Origin: Neodontobutis hainanensis
Taxonomy: Eukaryota; Chordata; Actinopteri; Gobiiformes; Odontobutidae
Reading direction: 5' to 3'
Assembly: GCA_024349245.1 (NCBI GenBank)
Contig: JALDNG010000004.1
Location: forward strand, 5,140,001-5,204,000
Length of the DNA stretch: 64,000 nucleotides
In this document: piece by piece, positions 13,938 through 24,961 of the stretch
Numbering within the stretch: position 1 is the stretch's first letter
How the letters are laid out: the number at the start of each line of letters is the position of its first letter
The notes under the pieces: model-generated
Seen by the model: only the letters and a program-made list of their open reading frames with translations
What the model was told of the DNA's origin: nothing
The model's database searches: none
Position numbers and translations under genes: made by a program

Positions 13938-15289
13938 TTATGTGGTATGTTGTGATAAGAAGGCTCTTATTCTGTGTAGAAGCTCTTTCTTGACACTATC
14001 AGGCACCATTGCTGCAAAAGATGAAGGCATGCAAATACAGAAAAAAAAAGTTGTACTCATGATAGATTTTGATTTGAAACTTAATAAAAGAGAAATAAGT
14101 GAGAATAAAACAGGTTACCTCTGCCTTTAGGCGTAATCTCAGCCACCAAGTCCTCTACAGTCACATGCTCCAAGCCTTTCTCTTTGATTACGTCTGCAAA
14201 GTAACAAATAGGCAGATATCCAGTTCATTTGTAGTATCATTGCCCAAAACAAGCATCAGATTGTAGACAAGATTGTAATAATTGTTGAACATGGCACCAT
14301 TATATAGTAATTGGTTAAAGAAGTCTCATCAAAGCATGTGTTTGTGCCTACCTTTGCAGTGAGCCTTCATTTGATCTTTCCATCCGCACTCAGTGAGCTT
14401 GGCCCTCAGTAGCTCTTTTAGTCTGTCCATAAGATGTTATTAATACGTTATCATTTTACAAAGACAAGTTACTTGCTATCTTGAGTAAAAACTCAGATAG
14501 GTAGCCATATAAATGGATATATTTTCCAGACTCAAGTAGATGTTACTGTAGATTTAGAGATTCATTGAAAAAAAAAAAAATAAATAAATAAGCCTTAGCC
14601 AACACAAAACAGGATTTTGAGCATCACATTATATGATTATTGGTTTCATCATATACTGTGGATTTAAAATGTCCAGCCAATCACATTAGTATATTTTTAA
14701 AGCACACAAAGAGTGACCCTTAAAACTTTTCTCGTAAAATGAGTTGATCCTAAATGACTCGAAAGTACCAAAAGAAACAATGTACCAGAACTCTTTAAAC
14801 TTTAGTGCCATCCAAACTGCTCCTGAATTAAAATGCATTGAACTAATATAAAGGACTCACAGGAGATGTGTCAAAAAGTCATGGCAGCTTCTGATGTAGA
14901 GGACAAAAAGTGCAACCTTATTTAGCGGACATAAACCTCTAGAAAGAGGTGTAATGATTTCTGTTCTGCTGTTCTGTTGTACTGCTGAATTAATGTGTCC
15001 TTTCTGTCAAATAACTTGTTGATGTGACCAGATAAATAGGCATCTGATTGACTCTTTCCACTCAGCAACCATCTGTTTAAGGATTCAACCCAATAGGCTA
15101 TATAGGCTTTAAATAATTCAATGTTATTGTCGACTACGTCAGAAAAACACCAACTTTGTTTTTGTAACATTTGTCCACCTTTTACAATCGTGTTAAATAC
15201 ACATATTTGAGATTAGCTCACCTCTCTCGTTCTCCCATCTCAGTCAGCCTCTGGTTTATTGTTGCTCTCATTCTGGTCTCTTTGTTCAT
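13938..15289 (-). CDS. eny2: Transcription and mRNA export factor ENY2 (SAGA DUB module / TREX-2 subunit)
   Basis: ENY2 (yeast Sus1) is a small nuclear helical protein. It belongs to the SAGA histone H2B deubiquitination module and to the TREX-2 mRNA export complex at nuclear pores. Four coding exons read on the minus strand: 15289-15222, 14422-14352, 14193-14119 and 14011-13938. All junctions are GT-AG and the phases join exactly to give 95 residues, against about 96-101 in mammals. The match to the known family runs end to end, including [14 protein letters not shown] (about 19-32), ECGWKDQ (34-40), [10 protein letters not shown] (50-59), [10 protein letters not shown] (62-71) and [10 protein letters not shown] (74-83). 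The ATG at 15,289 is favoured because the upstream exon gives an in-frame TGA and no earlier ATG. Acceptor 15299 and donor 15403 imply a 5' non-coding exon. No lesion is seen, so the gene is probably functional. It lies on the same strand as trhr, as in mammals. Confidence 0.96.
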
Positions 15290-15403
15290 ATTCCGACACC
15301 TGAAACTTTTATGTAATACAAACATTTAATTAATTTATTTCACAGTTAAAACCGAAATAAAAAATAATAAAAAAAAACAATGACGAAGAGGATCAGACTC
15401 ACC

Positions 15404-15683
15404 TTGTTGCTGCACAATTTTTCAGTTCCGTTGTACGTCAAAAGTTGGCACGCAGAATAATTTAAAATTAAAATGTGTAGTAAAACATGGGTAACTGTTG
15501 TTTTGTTAAATATTACGTATATAACTAGTTTTTTTTTCAATAAATTCTATCTTTAGTCTCCTTGTAAAGCTTTCTCAAGTTTAACTTCCCGGATTGTGCT
15601 CTCGATCACACATTCCGACTACAAACAAAGGTTTTTCAATAGTTCCGACCCCTTGGATCTGTAGTTTAGCTAAATACCACACG
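15404..15683. promoter_or_regulatory. Upstream exon and promoter side of eny2, possibly bidirectional
   Basis: A good minus-strand donor (aacaag then gtgagt) ends an exon at 15,403, so the eny2 transcript should start in or beyond this stretch. The block near 15,582-15,650 is less AT-rich and carries ETS-like GGAA cores on the minus strand (complements of ttcccgg and ttccgac). In mammals ENY2 shares a divergent promoter with NUDCD1. Here a short plus-strand frame starts at 15,684. The transcription start is not visible. Confidence 0.4.
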
Positions 15684-15824
15684 ATGGCACTGTTTGTCAA
15701 TGACAGTTCCTCGCAACAGTCTACTAACCTGACTCCGCCAGATGGAACTGCTCACAAGCTGGGTGGATTCACAGTCATCACGACCAAAAATAAAGTTGAG
15801 GAGCGGTTGGAGTGTTTTGGTTAG
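15684..15824 (+). CDS. Uncertain 46-codon open frame divergent from eny2
   Basis: The frame starts at an ATG in strong context (A at -3, G at +4) and reads MALFVNDSSSQQ, continues through PPDGTAHKLGGF and ends ECFG before TAG. It is hydrophilic, with no signal peptide or membrane segment. I do not recognise the family. It could be a micro-protein, the first exon of a longer gene spliced at a weak donor near the end (gttaga), or chance. It sits about 280 bases from the inferred eny2 first exon, where mammals have NUDCD1, but it does not resemble the NUDCD1 start. Confidence 0.2.
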   Translation: MALFVNDSSSQQSTNLTPPDGTAHKLGGFTVITTKNKVEERLECFG

Positions 15825-18169
15825 ATAGTTCAGTACATCAATGCAGTTCTTGTTTTATGTCTATTGCTGATCATATTGCCTTGTATTCATCTAATCTTCT
15901 TTTTATTGTTCAGCTCATACTTGGGTATTTTGTAGGTTTTGTCCAGGGCATGTTCTAAATTTCATATTTTGTTGACAACCTATGAGCTCAAGACCAACGC
16001 TCGGTCTACTGCCAAATACTGTTAAGATTCTCTCTTGTCTCAGGCATTTTTTGTAAACATTTCAGTCACTTGTCTAAACTGTATTATGAGCTTAAAGAAC
16101 AGACTGTGAGGCCCAGATTGAACTGATAAATAAAGTCATTGAGATAAAATGGTCAAATACACCAGCAAACATCAGCTCAGCTGTAGTAGATAAGGTCACT
16201 TTTTAAGGATTGTGTAAAGACGTGATAAGGAGAAGAATGTGAAGATTGTATCCAAGCAATGGGCTGACACAGGCAATTCAAACCATTCAAAATCTTTTAT
16301 TCTGTGTTCAAGATTACGATAACATTTGCTGTTGCTTCAGAAAACACAACAGATCACATCTTTTTATCTCTTCCTTTGAGAGCCAGTGATATTTCCTCCT
16401 TGTTGAAAGTTTTCAAAAAAAAAATTGAGACACTTAAAAATCCCATGAAGTTTCCTGTGTTTCAGTTCAGTGCTCAAAACTGAGATGCACTTAACGGTTG
16501 TCCTCCACAATTAATAAGCAAAACTTTAGAGACTAGTGAACAAGTCACGAAATGCGTGCCTTATTATAAAAGACCTTATGACACCACCTCCATCCCTTTT
16601 CTGCTCAGTTGCTCTTTTTAACGAGTTACTACACTGAATTCAACTTTAATTGCATCTGTTGAATTTACTCCATGAAGACACAGCCTCTGATGTTAATGTC
16701 TTAGAAGTTGAGGCAAACTTAAAAGTACACATATGAAAAATTTTACTGAAGATGGTTGGAAAAAAAAAAACATATCCAAAATGGGAAATCAGGTTTTTAT
16801 GTCTTGTCAGAAAATTTAGTTTTTCAAGTGGGAAATGTCTCCTCCTGCATCCGTTCCTGACAGATTGAGTGATGTCCTGCCCAGGTACAGAGTAATGGTC
16901 TTCACTGTGAGTGTAGAAGAAAATCTATCTGTCTGAGTGGGGCTGCCATTAATTATCCGACTTTCTTAATACAGCAGCCTGGTACAATAGAGCGAGAAAA
17001 AAATATTTTAGCACCTTATCCAAAAATTACAAGGTGTTTGTACCTCACTATACAGTATAGTGGACAGAAAGAGGGGGCAAAAAGTGCAACAGTAATGTTT
17101 CTCGCACTCTACATGCTTCTAATCATTGCTCCCCCCGCCTCCAAAACTGACACAGCCTGTGCCTATTGCAATCTATTGTACTTTGGATTTAGTAGTGCAC
17201 AGGGATGCAGGACAGCTGAGGGACACTGGCCACGAAGCAACACACACTGTACATTACCCCCTCTATGAACTAGACTAAACTGTAAAAGAATATTCATGTT
17301 GTTGCATTTGAATTCATAAAGTCAAACGTGTGGTCAATCCCAGAGTGATTGCCCTAAATGTTTATCTCTATTAGATGTTTTATAAGACTTCAACATGTAG
17401 CTCTGATCCTTGTCTTCTCTAATGCGTCTCACACTAAAAACATGGCACCTTTATGCTGCACATTTTTTCAACATGCTACAAAAAACATAGGGAAAGAAAC
17501 CAGCTGCATTTACATAATGATAAGAAGTTCTGAAATAGCCTTAACTGTGAGTATGGTATTTATCATTTCAGAAAAAATTAACACAAAATCTGAAACTGAA
17601 CACTGTGGAATATCAGAGTAACAGTGACCCTTTTGTAACAGAAGATTTTAATGTAGGGAGTCATTACACCAAAAATGTGTCTCCCCAAATAGTACCTAAA
17701 CCTACACAATGGTTGGATTAGGTATAGGTAAAGGTATACCAAAAGAGCCTGTTTATTACTGCCTTTTGGTTGAATGCATGTTTTTTTCACTGCGAACAAG
17801 GGTGAGTCAGCTGTAACATTAAGTGGCCTCATTGTTCATGCTTTTGCAGTGTGATAAGCCGGAGGATCATCAGTGTGTGGGTGTATGTGTGCTTGTAGCA
17901 TCCCTGGGAGGAGGTGGCTCAGATGAGGAGACGGGTGGTTTACTTTGCACAGGAAGTGTAAATAATTCTTATCCTCTAACTATGTTCACAACCAATTACC
18001 AAGCTTAAACTATTTGCTCTACAAATAAATGGCTTGTAAACACACAGCAGCAAGAAAAGATCAGCTGGAAATGTATGCCATAAACATTTTTTTAGGCTTT
18101 TGCACCACCATTTAATGATGGAGATTGAATTACAACAGCTTTTCAAAATGAAACCCTATAATTGGAGCG
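15825..18169. other. Intergenic, no gene recognised
   Basis: AT-rich sequence without recognisable coding exons or repeats, containing a few short adenine runs. Open frames at 17,038-17,268 and 17,358-17,621 lack any family motif and are regarded as chance. Confidence 0.55.
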
Positions 18170-18470
18170 CACTCCTTGAATCGCCATCTCATCGTGGAGG
18201 GGTTTGAGTGCCCAAATAATCCTAAGAGCCATGTTGTCGGGGGCTATGTGTTCCTGGAAGGGTCTCCCAAGGCAAACAGGGTCTAGTTGACGGGTCATAC
18301 AAAGAGCTGTTCAAAACCCCTTTTGGAAAAGACAAAATCAAGGACAGTGACATCGCCTGGTACGGCGCAATCGAGGCCCATCCTGTAAGCAGGTCCGGGG
18401 TTGGAACCAAACTCCTTGATAGCGGCTGCACTCTCCACTACTCTGGAGTTGCCCGCAGTTATTTTACAGA
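18170..18470 (+). mobile_element. 5' fragment of a teleost LINE (non-LTR retrotransposon)
   Basis: The text around 'cgccatctcatcgtggaggg', 'tgagtgcccaaataatccta', 'gggtctcccaaggcaaac' and the end 'tctactactctggagttgcc'-like block match, from memory, the 5' leader and endonuclease start of an abundant fish LINE. The piece reads on the plus strand and is badly shortened. The usual middle of the leader is missing between about 18,370 and 18,390. It is probably the same family as the reverse-transcriptase remnant at 30.4-31.4 kb. No intact frame remains. Confidence 0.6.
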
Positions 18471-19498
18471 TTGGCTAAGGGCTGGAAATATCTGTCACAC
18501 ACTTAGGTTCACAACTTCCTAAAATGTTATTTATTCAGACAATGCATTTATCATTCCATTGATGAACTTCAAATTATAATGTGTTTTCCTCTGTCATGTA
18601 AAAAATGGGGGCAAAAACAAAATCAATTACAGCTCTTCTGCACTTCATAGCAAGTTTGCACATGAGCAGACAGAGCGGACAGATAGGTCAGAGATGAAGC
18701 CGGAGCCTGGACATTGATCGATGACTAGAGGAGAGAAAAAGAAACAGGATATATACAAAGTCTCTCTGCTGATGGAAAATGTCATCAAAGTGTTAAATAT
18801 TTGCTGGTAATCCCAGACTTAATCAAAAATGTTTCCACATGATAGCACCAGGCTTTATGTTTACCCCAAGGTTTTCAGCTTTGGGCTCAATTCAGTTCTT
18901 ATTTTGTTGCAGCTTTTTAGATATGTCCCACTTTAGATTAAAGCTGCAAAGAATTTTGAGGCTTAATTATTCAATTATTCAGTAGAGTTGAATCAAATTT
19001 TAACAGACTTAAACTCTGTTAGATTTCAGCTTTATTAAATGTTTATTCAGGGAAAAAAACAATTGTCTCACATCTTCTTACATTTCATTTGACTTTCTAC
19101 ATGACTTTCAGAGTTTAGCTCAGAAGCACTTGCTTGTAAAATTGTGTACTTCACAGGTGTGCTGCTCATGAGACTTCAATAATGACATCACATAATGCTT
19201 CTATATAAACAAAAAGACATCAATGTGTATTAAAGTATCAAAATACACATTCACAGCTTATTTTAAATTTAATTAAATAAATGGGAAATTATCAAAAGGC
19301 CCTTACAGTCCAAGAAAGCTAAATAATAATAATAAACGTACCATCTAAACCATCTTTGAACTTAAATAAAGTGCATAGAACATGAAAATAATCCTTATGC
19401 TAAATAAATATAAAATGCAATTATTTATTTACTTCAGTTCAATTTCAGGAAATCACTTTATTTTTCCGCTTTTGGAGCCTGCTCTCTGGTGGACGGCG
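18471..19498. other. Intergenic, no gene recognised
   Basis: AT-rich sequence with no coding exon or clear repeat that I can name. Confidence 0.5.
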
Positions 19499-20016
19499 GT
19501 ATATTGCTGTATATCGCTGTATATCGCTGTATATCGTGGTATATCGTTGTATATCACCGTATATTGATGTATATTGCTGTATATCGCTGTATATCGTGGT
19601 ATAACGTTGTATATCGAAGTATATCTCTGTATATTGCTGTATATCGCTGTATGTCGCTGTATATCACTGTATATCGCTGTATATCATTGTATATTGCTGT
19701 ATATCGCTGTATATTGCTGTATATCGCTGTATATCACTGTATATTGCTGTATATCGCTGTATATTGCTGTATATCGCTGTATGTCACTGTATATCGCTGT
19801 ATATTGCTGTATATCACTGTATATTGCTGTATATCGTCGTATAGCGCTGTATATCGCCGTATATCGCTGTATATCACTGTATATTGCTGTATATCGCTGT
19901 ATATGGCTGTATATCGCTGTATATTGCTGTATATCACTGTATATTGCTGTATATCACCGTATATCGCTGTATATCACTGTATATCGCTGTATATTGCTGT
20001 ATATCACCGTATATTG
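19499..20016. repeat. 10-bp tandem repeat (minisatellite), 51 complete units
   Basis: From 19,501 to 20,010 the sequence is 51 consecutive 10-base units of consensus ATATCGCTGT, followed by a partial unit. Every unit ends in GT and nearly all begin ATAT. Variation is by substitution, mainly at positions 5-8 (TTGC, CGCT, CACT, CACC, CGTG), and there is not one insertion or deletion. Near the left end a pattern of about 60 bases recurs (TTGCT, CGCT, CGTGG, CGTTG), hinting at higher-order duplication. Since 10 is not a multiple of 3, all three frames carry the same 10-residue cycle. The unit makes no stop codon on either strand, so the long open frames here are artefacts. Confidence 0.97.
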
Positions 20017-20409
20017 AGAGGCTTGGGTCACCCGTGACACTGAATACTCTTTCTGCAAAAGCTTGAGAAGCTGACATTGCCAAGACATCTAATTCTAACA
20101 GTTTGTTGCTCTGTCGTCTCCAGTTAGCTTCTCGGCCCCGGCGTGTAACATAAAGACGCGTTCTGATTGGCTTACTTAACTCATTCCGCCCGTTCCACTT
20201 CATCTTTCCCTTCTCCTGACTGGTTTTCATCACAAGTTGTTTTCGTCTCATCTTATAATCGTTGACAAAAAAGTCTATTTTTTATTTAGTTATTGTCTTA
20301 GTCATTATGAAACCTTTTTTATTTAGTTTTTGTTTAGTTTTTGTCAGCAAAAAACCTTTGTTGACAAATTATTTTTGTCATAGTTTTTGTCAACAAAATT
20401 AACAGTAGT
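20017..20409. mobile_element. hAT-like DNA transposon fragment
   Basis: The right end (about 20,253-20,409) is a cluster of 'tttttgtcaacaaaattaac'-type motifs. I associate these with the terminal region of common fish hAT elements, whose ends read CAGTGTTAATTT...GTTGACGAAAA. The segment 20,040-20,230 resembles interior sequence of the same elements. The 10-bp satellite lies directly to its left, so the satellite may have expanded inside or beside the element. The opposite end was not found. Confidence 0.45.
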
Positions 20410-21055
20410 TATACAGTTTTGGGAGACTTAGAGCGTGAGTAGATTTGCAAACACAGCTTTACTCACCAAAAGCATTAAGGTCTGGACACTGTCAACTCCT
20501 ATTGTAAACAGTGTTTGGCTTTTGAGGCATTATGCATCCAGGTGTTAAATTACCTTCTTGGTAATCTCTTTGGAACCACCTGCCACAAAAATATATACTT
20601 ATTACATTTTAGAGCTGCACTGCTGAACCTGCCTGGTTCTTTTATGAAACCATTTCTTTCTTGGTTCATCAATGACTAACAGTTTAAATCTAAATCCATT
20701 AAATCCAGTGTGATTTGTGACAACACCAAAAATTGTATTGAGTTTATTATCTTATTAACTTCAGCTGTTCCTTGTCGACAACACAATATGTCAATACATT
20801 TTGGCACAAGATTACTTACTGGCTAACATTAATGGGTTTAAGTTTCCTCAGAGAGTGGCATTTTCAATTTATGAATACACCCCTTGCTTCATCTGGTTGC
20901 CACAGTAACTGAGTGAGCAACATTAGTGTGAATAGGGCACTCGAGAGTGGCATACAGTAGCACACATTGTATACTCAGTGGAAAGAGGTCAGTGGATATC
21001 CGTCATTATTCACACTTTCTGAAAAGGTTAATGCACTGTCTTACTAATTCTCAGG

Positions 21056-21056
<1 letters not shown>
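20410..21056. other. Intergenic, no gene recognised
   Basis: Unremarkable AT-rich sequence with no coding or repeat assignment. Confidence 0.5.

Positions 21057-21100
<44 letters not shown>
21057..21100. repeat. (TG)22 microsatellite
   Basis: An uninterrupted TG dinucleotide run of 44 bases followed by a G-rich patch. Such runs are length-variable and can adopt Z-DNA. Confidence 0.97.
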
Positions 21101-21101
<1 letters not shown>

Positions 21102-21144
21102 AGGGGTGGGGTCACAAGCAAACATGTAATCTGTCAGTAAACTA

Positions 21145-21895
21145 GGACTGTGTAATTAATCGCAAAACAATCGTAATTTGAGCAAATGTTATTTCTGAAT
21201 CACATATGGCTGCAATTTTATTTATTTTAATTTCTTATTATTTAAATTCAGAATCAGAGTTTCTGTTAGCTGCTGTATGCCGGCTTTTAGCTAGTTTAAT
21301 TCGGAAGTAGCCGGTAAAATAAAAGCTACCCATTCATCTGGGCCGGACATATTCTCCCGGCTGTGCATCATTCACACCACCGACTAAACAGTCTGCTGGA
21401 GAGTTTAGGACTTTGCTAAAATCCAGCAGACTCAGAGAATAAAATCACAAAAGAGGTCCCTTAATAATACTCTTCCAGGCAGGGGAGCTTCCCACCAGGT
21501 GCATGTTAACACTCAGCTGCACTGACCTTTGTGACACAATGTTGAACTGTGGCCACATTTTAAATGAGCAAACTCAATGAGCAGTGGTGAATATGACAGT
21601 CCTCCTTCAAGATGTTACTTAAAAACTGCAAATACAAGCAGCACAAATAGACCAAAAAACATTTAACACCCTCTAAAGATCCACAAACTGTGAGTATTGA
21701 TCAGAAATATTGAATGTGACAGAGATATCTTATGTTCTGTTTGTGTGAATTCACTAAATGATGTACAGACATAATTTGTCCAAATGTAAATTCAATTGAT
21801 TTTGTATTTTATTTATTGCATTTTATAACATGGACCTAACCAATGTGAATCTAATTAAATAAAAATGATCGGCTCCCAGTCCTGTGCGCACTTCT
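21145..21895. repeat. Possible dispersed repeat beginning 'actgtgtaattaatcgcaaa'
   Basis: The left edge resembles a motif (actgtgcaattaatcg) that I recall at the edge of repeated elements in fish. The right part ends 'cctgtgcgcacttctaatac'. I cannot find matching terminal inverted repeats, so both the class and the boundaries are weak. Confidence 0.3.
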
Positions 21896-21969
21896 AATAC
21901 AGTGTGGTTCAGTTTAAATGTATATAAAGTTTATGAAATGTCATAAATGTCAAGATATTTAATTAAATA

Positions 21970-23463
21970 CAATATTGTTCAAAATAATATCAGTACAATG
22001 TGAATAACCAAAATAATCCAGGTTTTTAGTATATTTTTTATTACTAACTGGCAAAAAAGTTACCAATAGGTGCAGTAGATTCTCAGAAAACAAACAAGAC
22101 CCAGCATTCATGATATGCACGCTCTTAAGACAATTGGGCAAATAGTTGAAAGGGGTGTGTTCAAAAAAATAGCAGTGTCTGCCATTGGTACAAACTCAAA
22201 ACTATTTTGTACAAACGTTTTTGTTTCTAGGATTTAGCAATCCTGTGACTCACTAAACTTATATTTAGTTGTATGACCAGTTTTTTTTTAAAACTGCTTC
22301 ACATCTGTGAATCTGTGTGGCACCTCTCAGCTGCTATTCCACTCTTTAACAACATTCCACAATACATTTTACATTTCTTGGTTTAGCATCAGAAACAGCT
22401 TTTTTGATATCACCCCACTAGGTCTCAATTGGATTAAGGTCCGGGGATTGGGCTAGCCACTCCATAACATTAATTTTGTTGGTTTGGAACCAAGACGTTG
22501 CTCATTTACTAGTGTGTTTGGAGTCATTGTCTTGTTGAAACAAACATTTGAAGGGCATGTCCTCTTTAGCATAAGGCAACATACCCTCTTCGAGTATTTT
22601 GACAAATGCAAACTGATCCAAGATCCCTGGTATGCGTCATAACACCATAGTAGGAGAAACATGCCCATATCATGATGCTTGCTACACTGTCTTCAATGTG
22701 GACCCAGAAAGAACAATTTTACTCTCATCAGTCCACAAAATGTTCCTCCATTTCTTTTTAGGCCAGTTGATGTGTTCTTTGGCAAATTGTAACCTCTTCT
22801 GCACATGTCTTTGTTTTTAACAGAGGGAAACTTTGTGGGGGATTCTTGAAAATAGATTAGCTTCACACAGGGGTCTTCTAACTGTCACAGTACTTACAGG
22901 TAACTCCAGACTGTCTTTGATCATCCTGGAGCTGCTCATTGGCTGAGCCTTTGTCATTCTGGTTATTCCTCGATCCATTTGGTCCGGTTGTCTTCCGTTT
23001 TCTTCCATGTCTCTCTGGTTTTGCTCTCCATTTTAATACTTTATAGATCATTTTAGCTGAACAGCCTATAGTTTTTTGCACTTTTTATAGGTTTTCTCCT
23101 CTCCAAACAACTTTTTGATCAAAGTTCTTCTGAACAATGTCTTAAACGACCCATTTTCCTCAAATGCATGCTCAACAAGTGCTGGTGGCTTCATCCTTAA
23201 AAAGAGGCCACCTGAATCACACCTTTTTTGGCATTCAATGACCTCAGTCATTGAATGCCACACTGCTATTTTTTTGAACACACCCCTTTCAACTAATTGC
23301 CTAATTGCACAGCCTTAAGAGCGTGCATATCATGAATGCTGGGTCTTGTTTGTTTTCTGAGAATCTACTGCAGCTACTGGTAACTTGTTTGCCACTTAGC
23401 AATAAAAAATATACTAAAAACCTGGTTAGTCACATTGTACTGATATTATTTTGAACAATTCTG
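21970..23463 (-). mobile_element. Tc1-like transposon with about 210-bp inverted terminal repeats and a dead transposase
   Basis: The ends are long imperfect inverted repeats (about 21,970-22,185 against 23,250-23,463) flanked by TA on both sides (21,968-21,969 and 23,464-23,465), the Tc1/mariner target. The length of about 1.5 kb is normal. On the minus strand the transposase can be followed in pieces: a helix-turn-helix part (CSAKMIYKVLKWRAK), then RMTKAQPMSSSRMIKDSLEL in another frame, then catalytic regions FQQDNDSKHTS and SPDLNPIE near 22,440-22,540, which fit the DDE pattern. Frame changes and in-frame stops break it, so it makes no active enzyme. The terminal repeats are better kept than the coding part and might still be moved in trans. 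Confidence 0.93.
22395..23105 (-). pseudogene. Tc1-like transposase pseudogene
   Basis: This is the broken coding part of the element described at 21,970-23,463. The amino-terminal DNA-binding segment and the SSRMIKDSLELPVSTVTVRR segment are in different frames. The carboxyl catalytic segment carries in-frame stops, for example soon after FQQDNDSKHTSK and after SPDLNPIET. An intact relative would be about 340 residues. There is no sign of domestication. Confidence 0.88.
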
Positions 23464-23465
23464 TA

Positions 23466-24827
23466 GTTTTTTCTATTTAGACAAACAAGATTTACATTTA
23501 TGATCTTACAGTTTGTATAGCTATATCACCATTAGTACAATTAGGTTATTTGCAAGATTTAAAAACTGAAACCTAGTGAAATCTGTCAAATTAATCAACT
23601 CAAAAAGGACTATTTTAATTTACCTTTCTTGTTTTCTCCAGCCGCCCAGAGTGGACAAACTGCTAAAAGAAATACACATTCATGTTTCTTTTTTTAACAA
23701 ACAAATTTGCTGAAGGTCTTTTCTTATTATTATGCAATTTTTTTTTTATTTGGTTTATTTAAAAACAACAGCAAGTTTCCAAAGATCATTTCAAAGACCT
23801 TTAAAATAACCTAGAAAAGGTTAAAAATGTATTCTGTACTTAGTAAGCTAAACCAATCTGAAAGAATCCTCAGAGGAACTATGTGACTATATGATACATT
23901 TCCTCATCTTTATAGAATGGTTTTAAGGAAGTTGGATCCCCGGAGCGTGGTGGAGCAGTAATGATGGCAATGAATTTCACTAAATTTATGTCATTGGATC
24001 CCTTTGGGTGATATTTTTACTTCTGTATTGTGAAAGCGTTCACTCTTTTACTAGTGTGACTTAGAGCTCTTAATTCACCAGCCTTGGACCATGAAGATCA
24101 CACTGACCACTGTAAACATGCTCTCAAAAAGGCCTTATATCTTTGTAAATAATTATATATGAACATGAAATAATCCTTTGCCCTGTTGATAAAAATGGCC
24201 CACCTTGCCTCCTAATATTAGAATAATATTGTATAATTTAACAAAGGATAAAAAAACAGATTTGTAGTAATAAGGTTGTCCTAATTAGGCATCCTTTTTG
24301 CTTGGTCATAATCAACTGTCTGTGGGAGCCTTTCAACTCCATTGAGGTTCCATTGATCACTTTAGAGCCACAATGAGAAGCTATTTCTGTCTCTATTTTT
24401 TCTTCATCAGTGTTTTTCTTTTCATGATCAAAGGATTAACTGCTGAAAAGCCAATGTTGTACATCTCAATAGTGTATGACTTACTCAAATAATTTAGGTG
24501 GTTGTATGGTCTTTGTAAATTAAATCTGGGATAAACCAAGTCTATACAATAGGAACATTTATGATAACAGGGTTTTTGTTTGAGCCTGCATGTTGTATCT
24601 ATCTTCATGGCTCCCTGTTTGTCACTCACAGTTCATCCAACTCATGAGGTCAAAAATGGATTTCTGTCTCTGGTCTTGGGCCTATAGAGACAGTAATGTT
24701 GGTTCAAGCTCCGGATAATTGTAATACATCCTCACACGTGCAGATAAGAACATTTTCAAACTGGCTAAAACTTGTCATGGAGCATTTGCCTCTGAAATAC
24801 TCTCTGATGCGGTCCAAAAACGGACAG
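23466..24827. other. Intergenic, no gene recognised
   Basis: AT-rich sequence, with no coding exon or named repeat seen. Confidence 0.5.
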
Positions 24828-24900
24828 TTACATTTACATTTACATTTAGTCATTTAGCAGACGCTTTTATCCAAAGCGACTTACAAGTGAGGAAAACAAT
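24828..24900 (-). repeat. Tail fragment of a teleost SINE (cagacgcttttatccaaagc type)
   Basis: The block 'catttagcagacgcttttat' followed by 'ccaaagcgacttacaa' is the reverse complement of the tail that ends the SINE at 60,036-60,240, and it also occurs at 38.6 kb. Only the tail is present, preceded by three copies of 'acattt', the usual terminal repeat. The TA microsatellite lies just to the right. Confidence 0.8.
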
Positions 24901-24920
24901 GGATTATAGATATGGAGGTG

Positions 24921-24921
24921 T

Positions 24922-24960
<39 letters not shown>
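24921..24960. repeat. (TA)n microsatellite
   Basis: A 40-base TA run with one interruption (taaata). Confidence 0.95.
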
Positions 24961-24961
24961 G

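Noticed and set aside
19489..20037. Long open frames through the 10-bp array, including one of 182 codons
   Set aside because: They follow from a 10-base unit that contains no stop codon. All three plus-strand frames and a minus-strand frame are open at once and repeat the same 10-residue cycle, which is not evidence of a protein.
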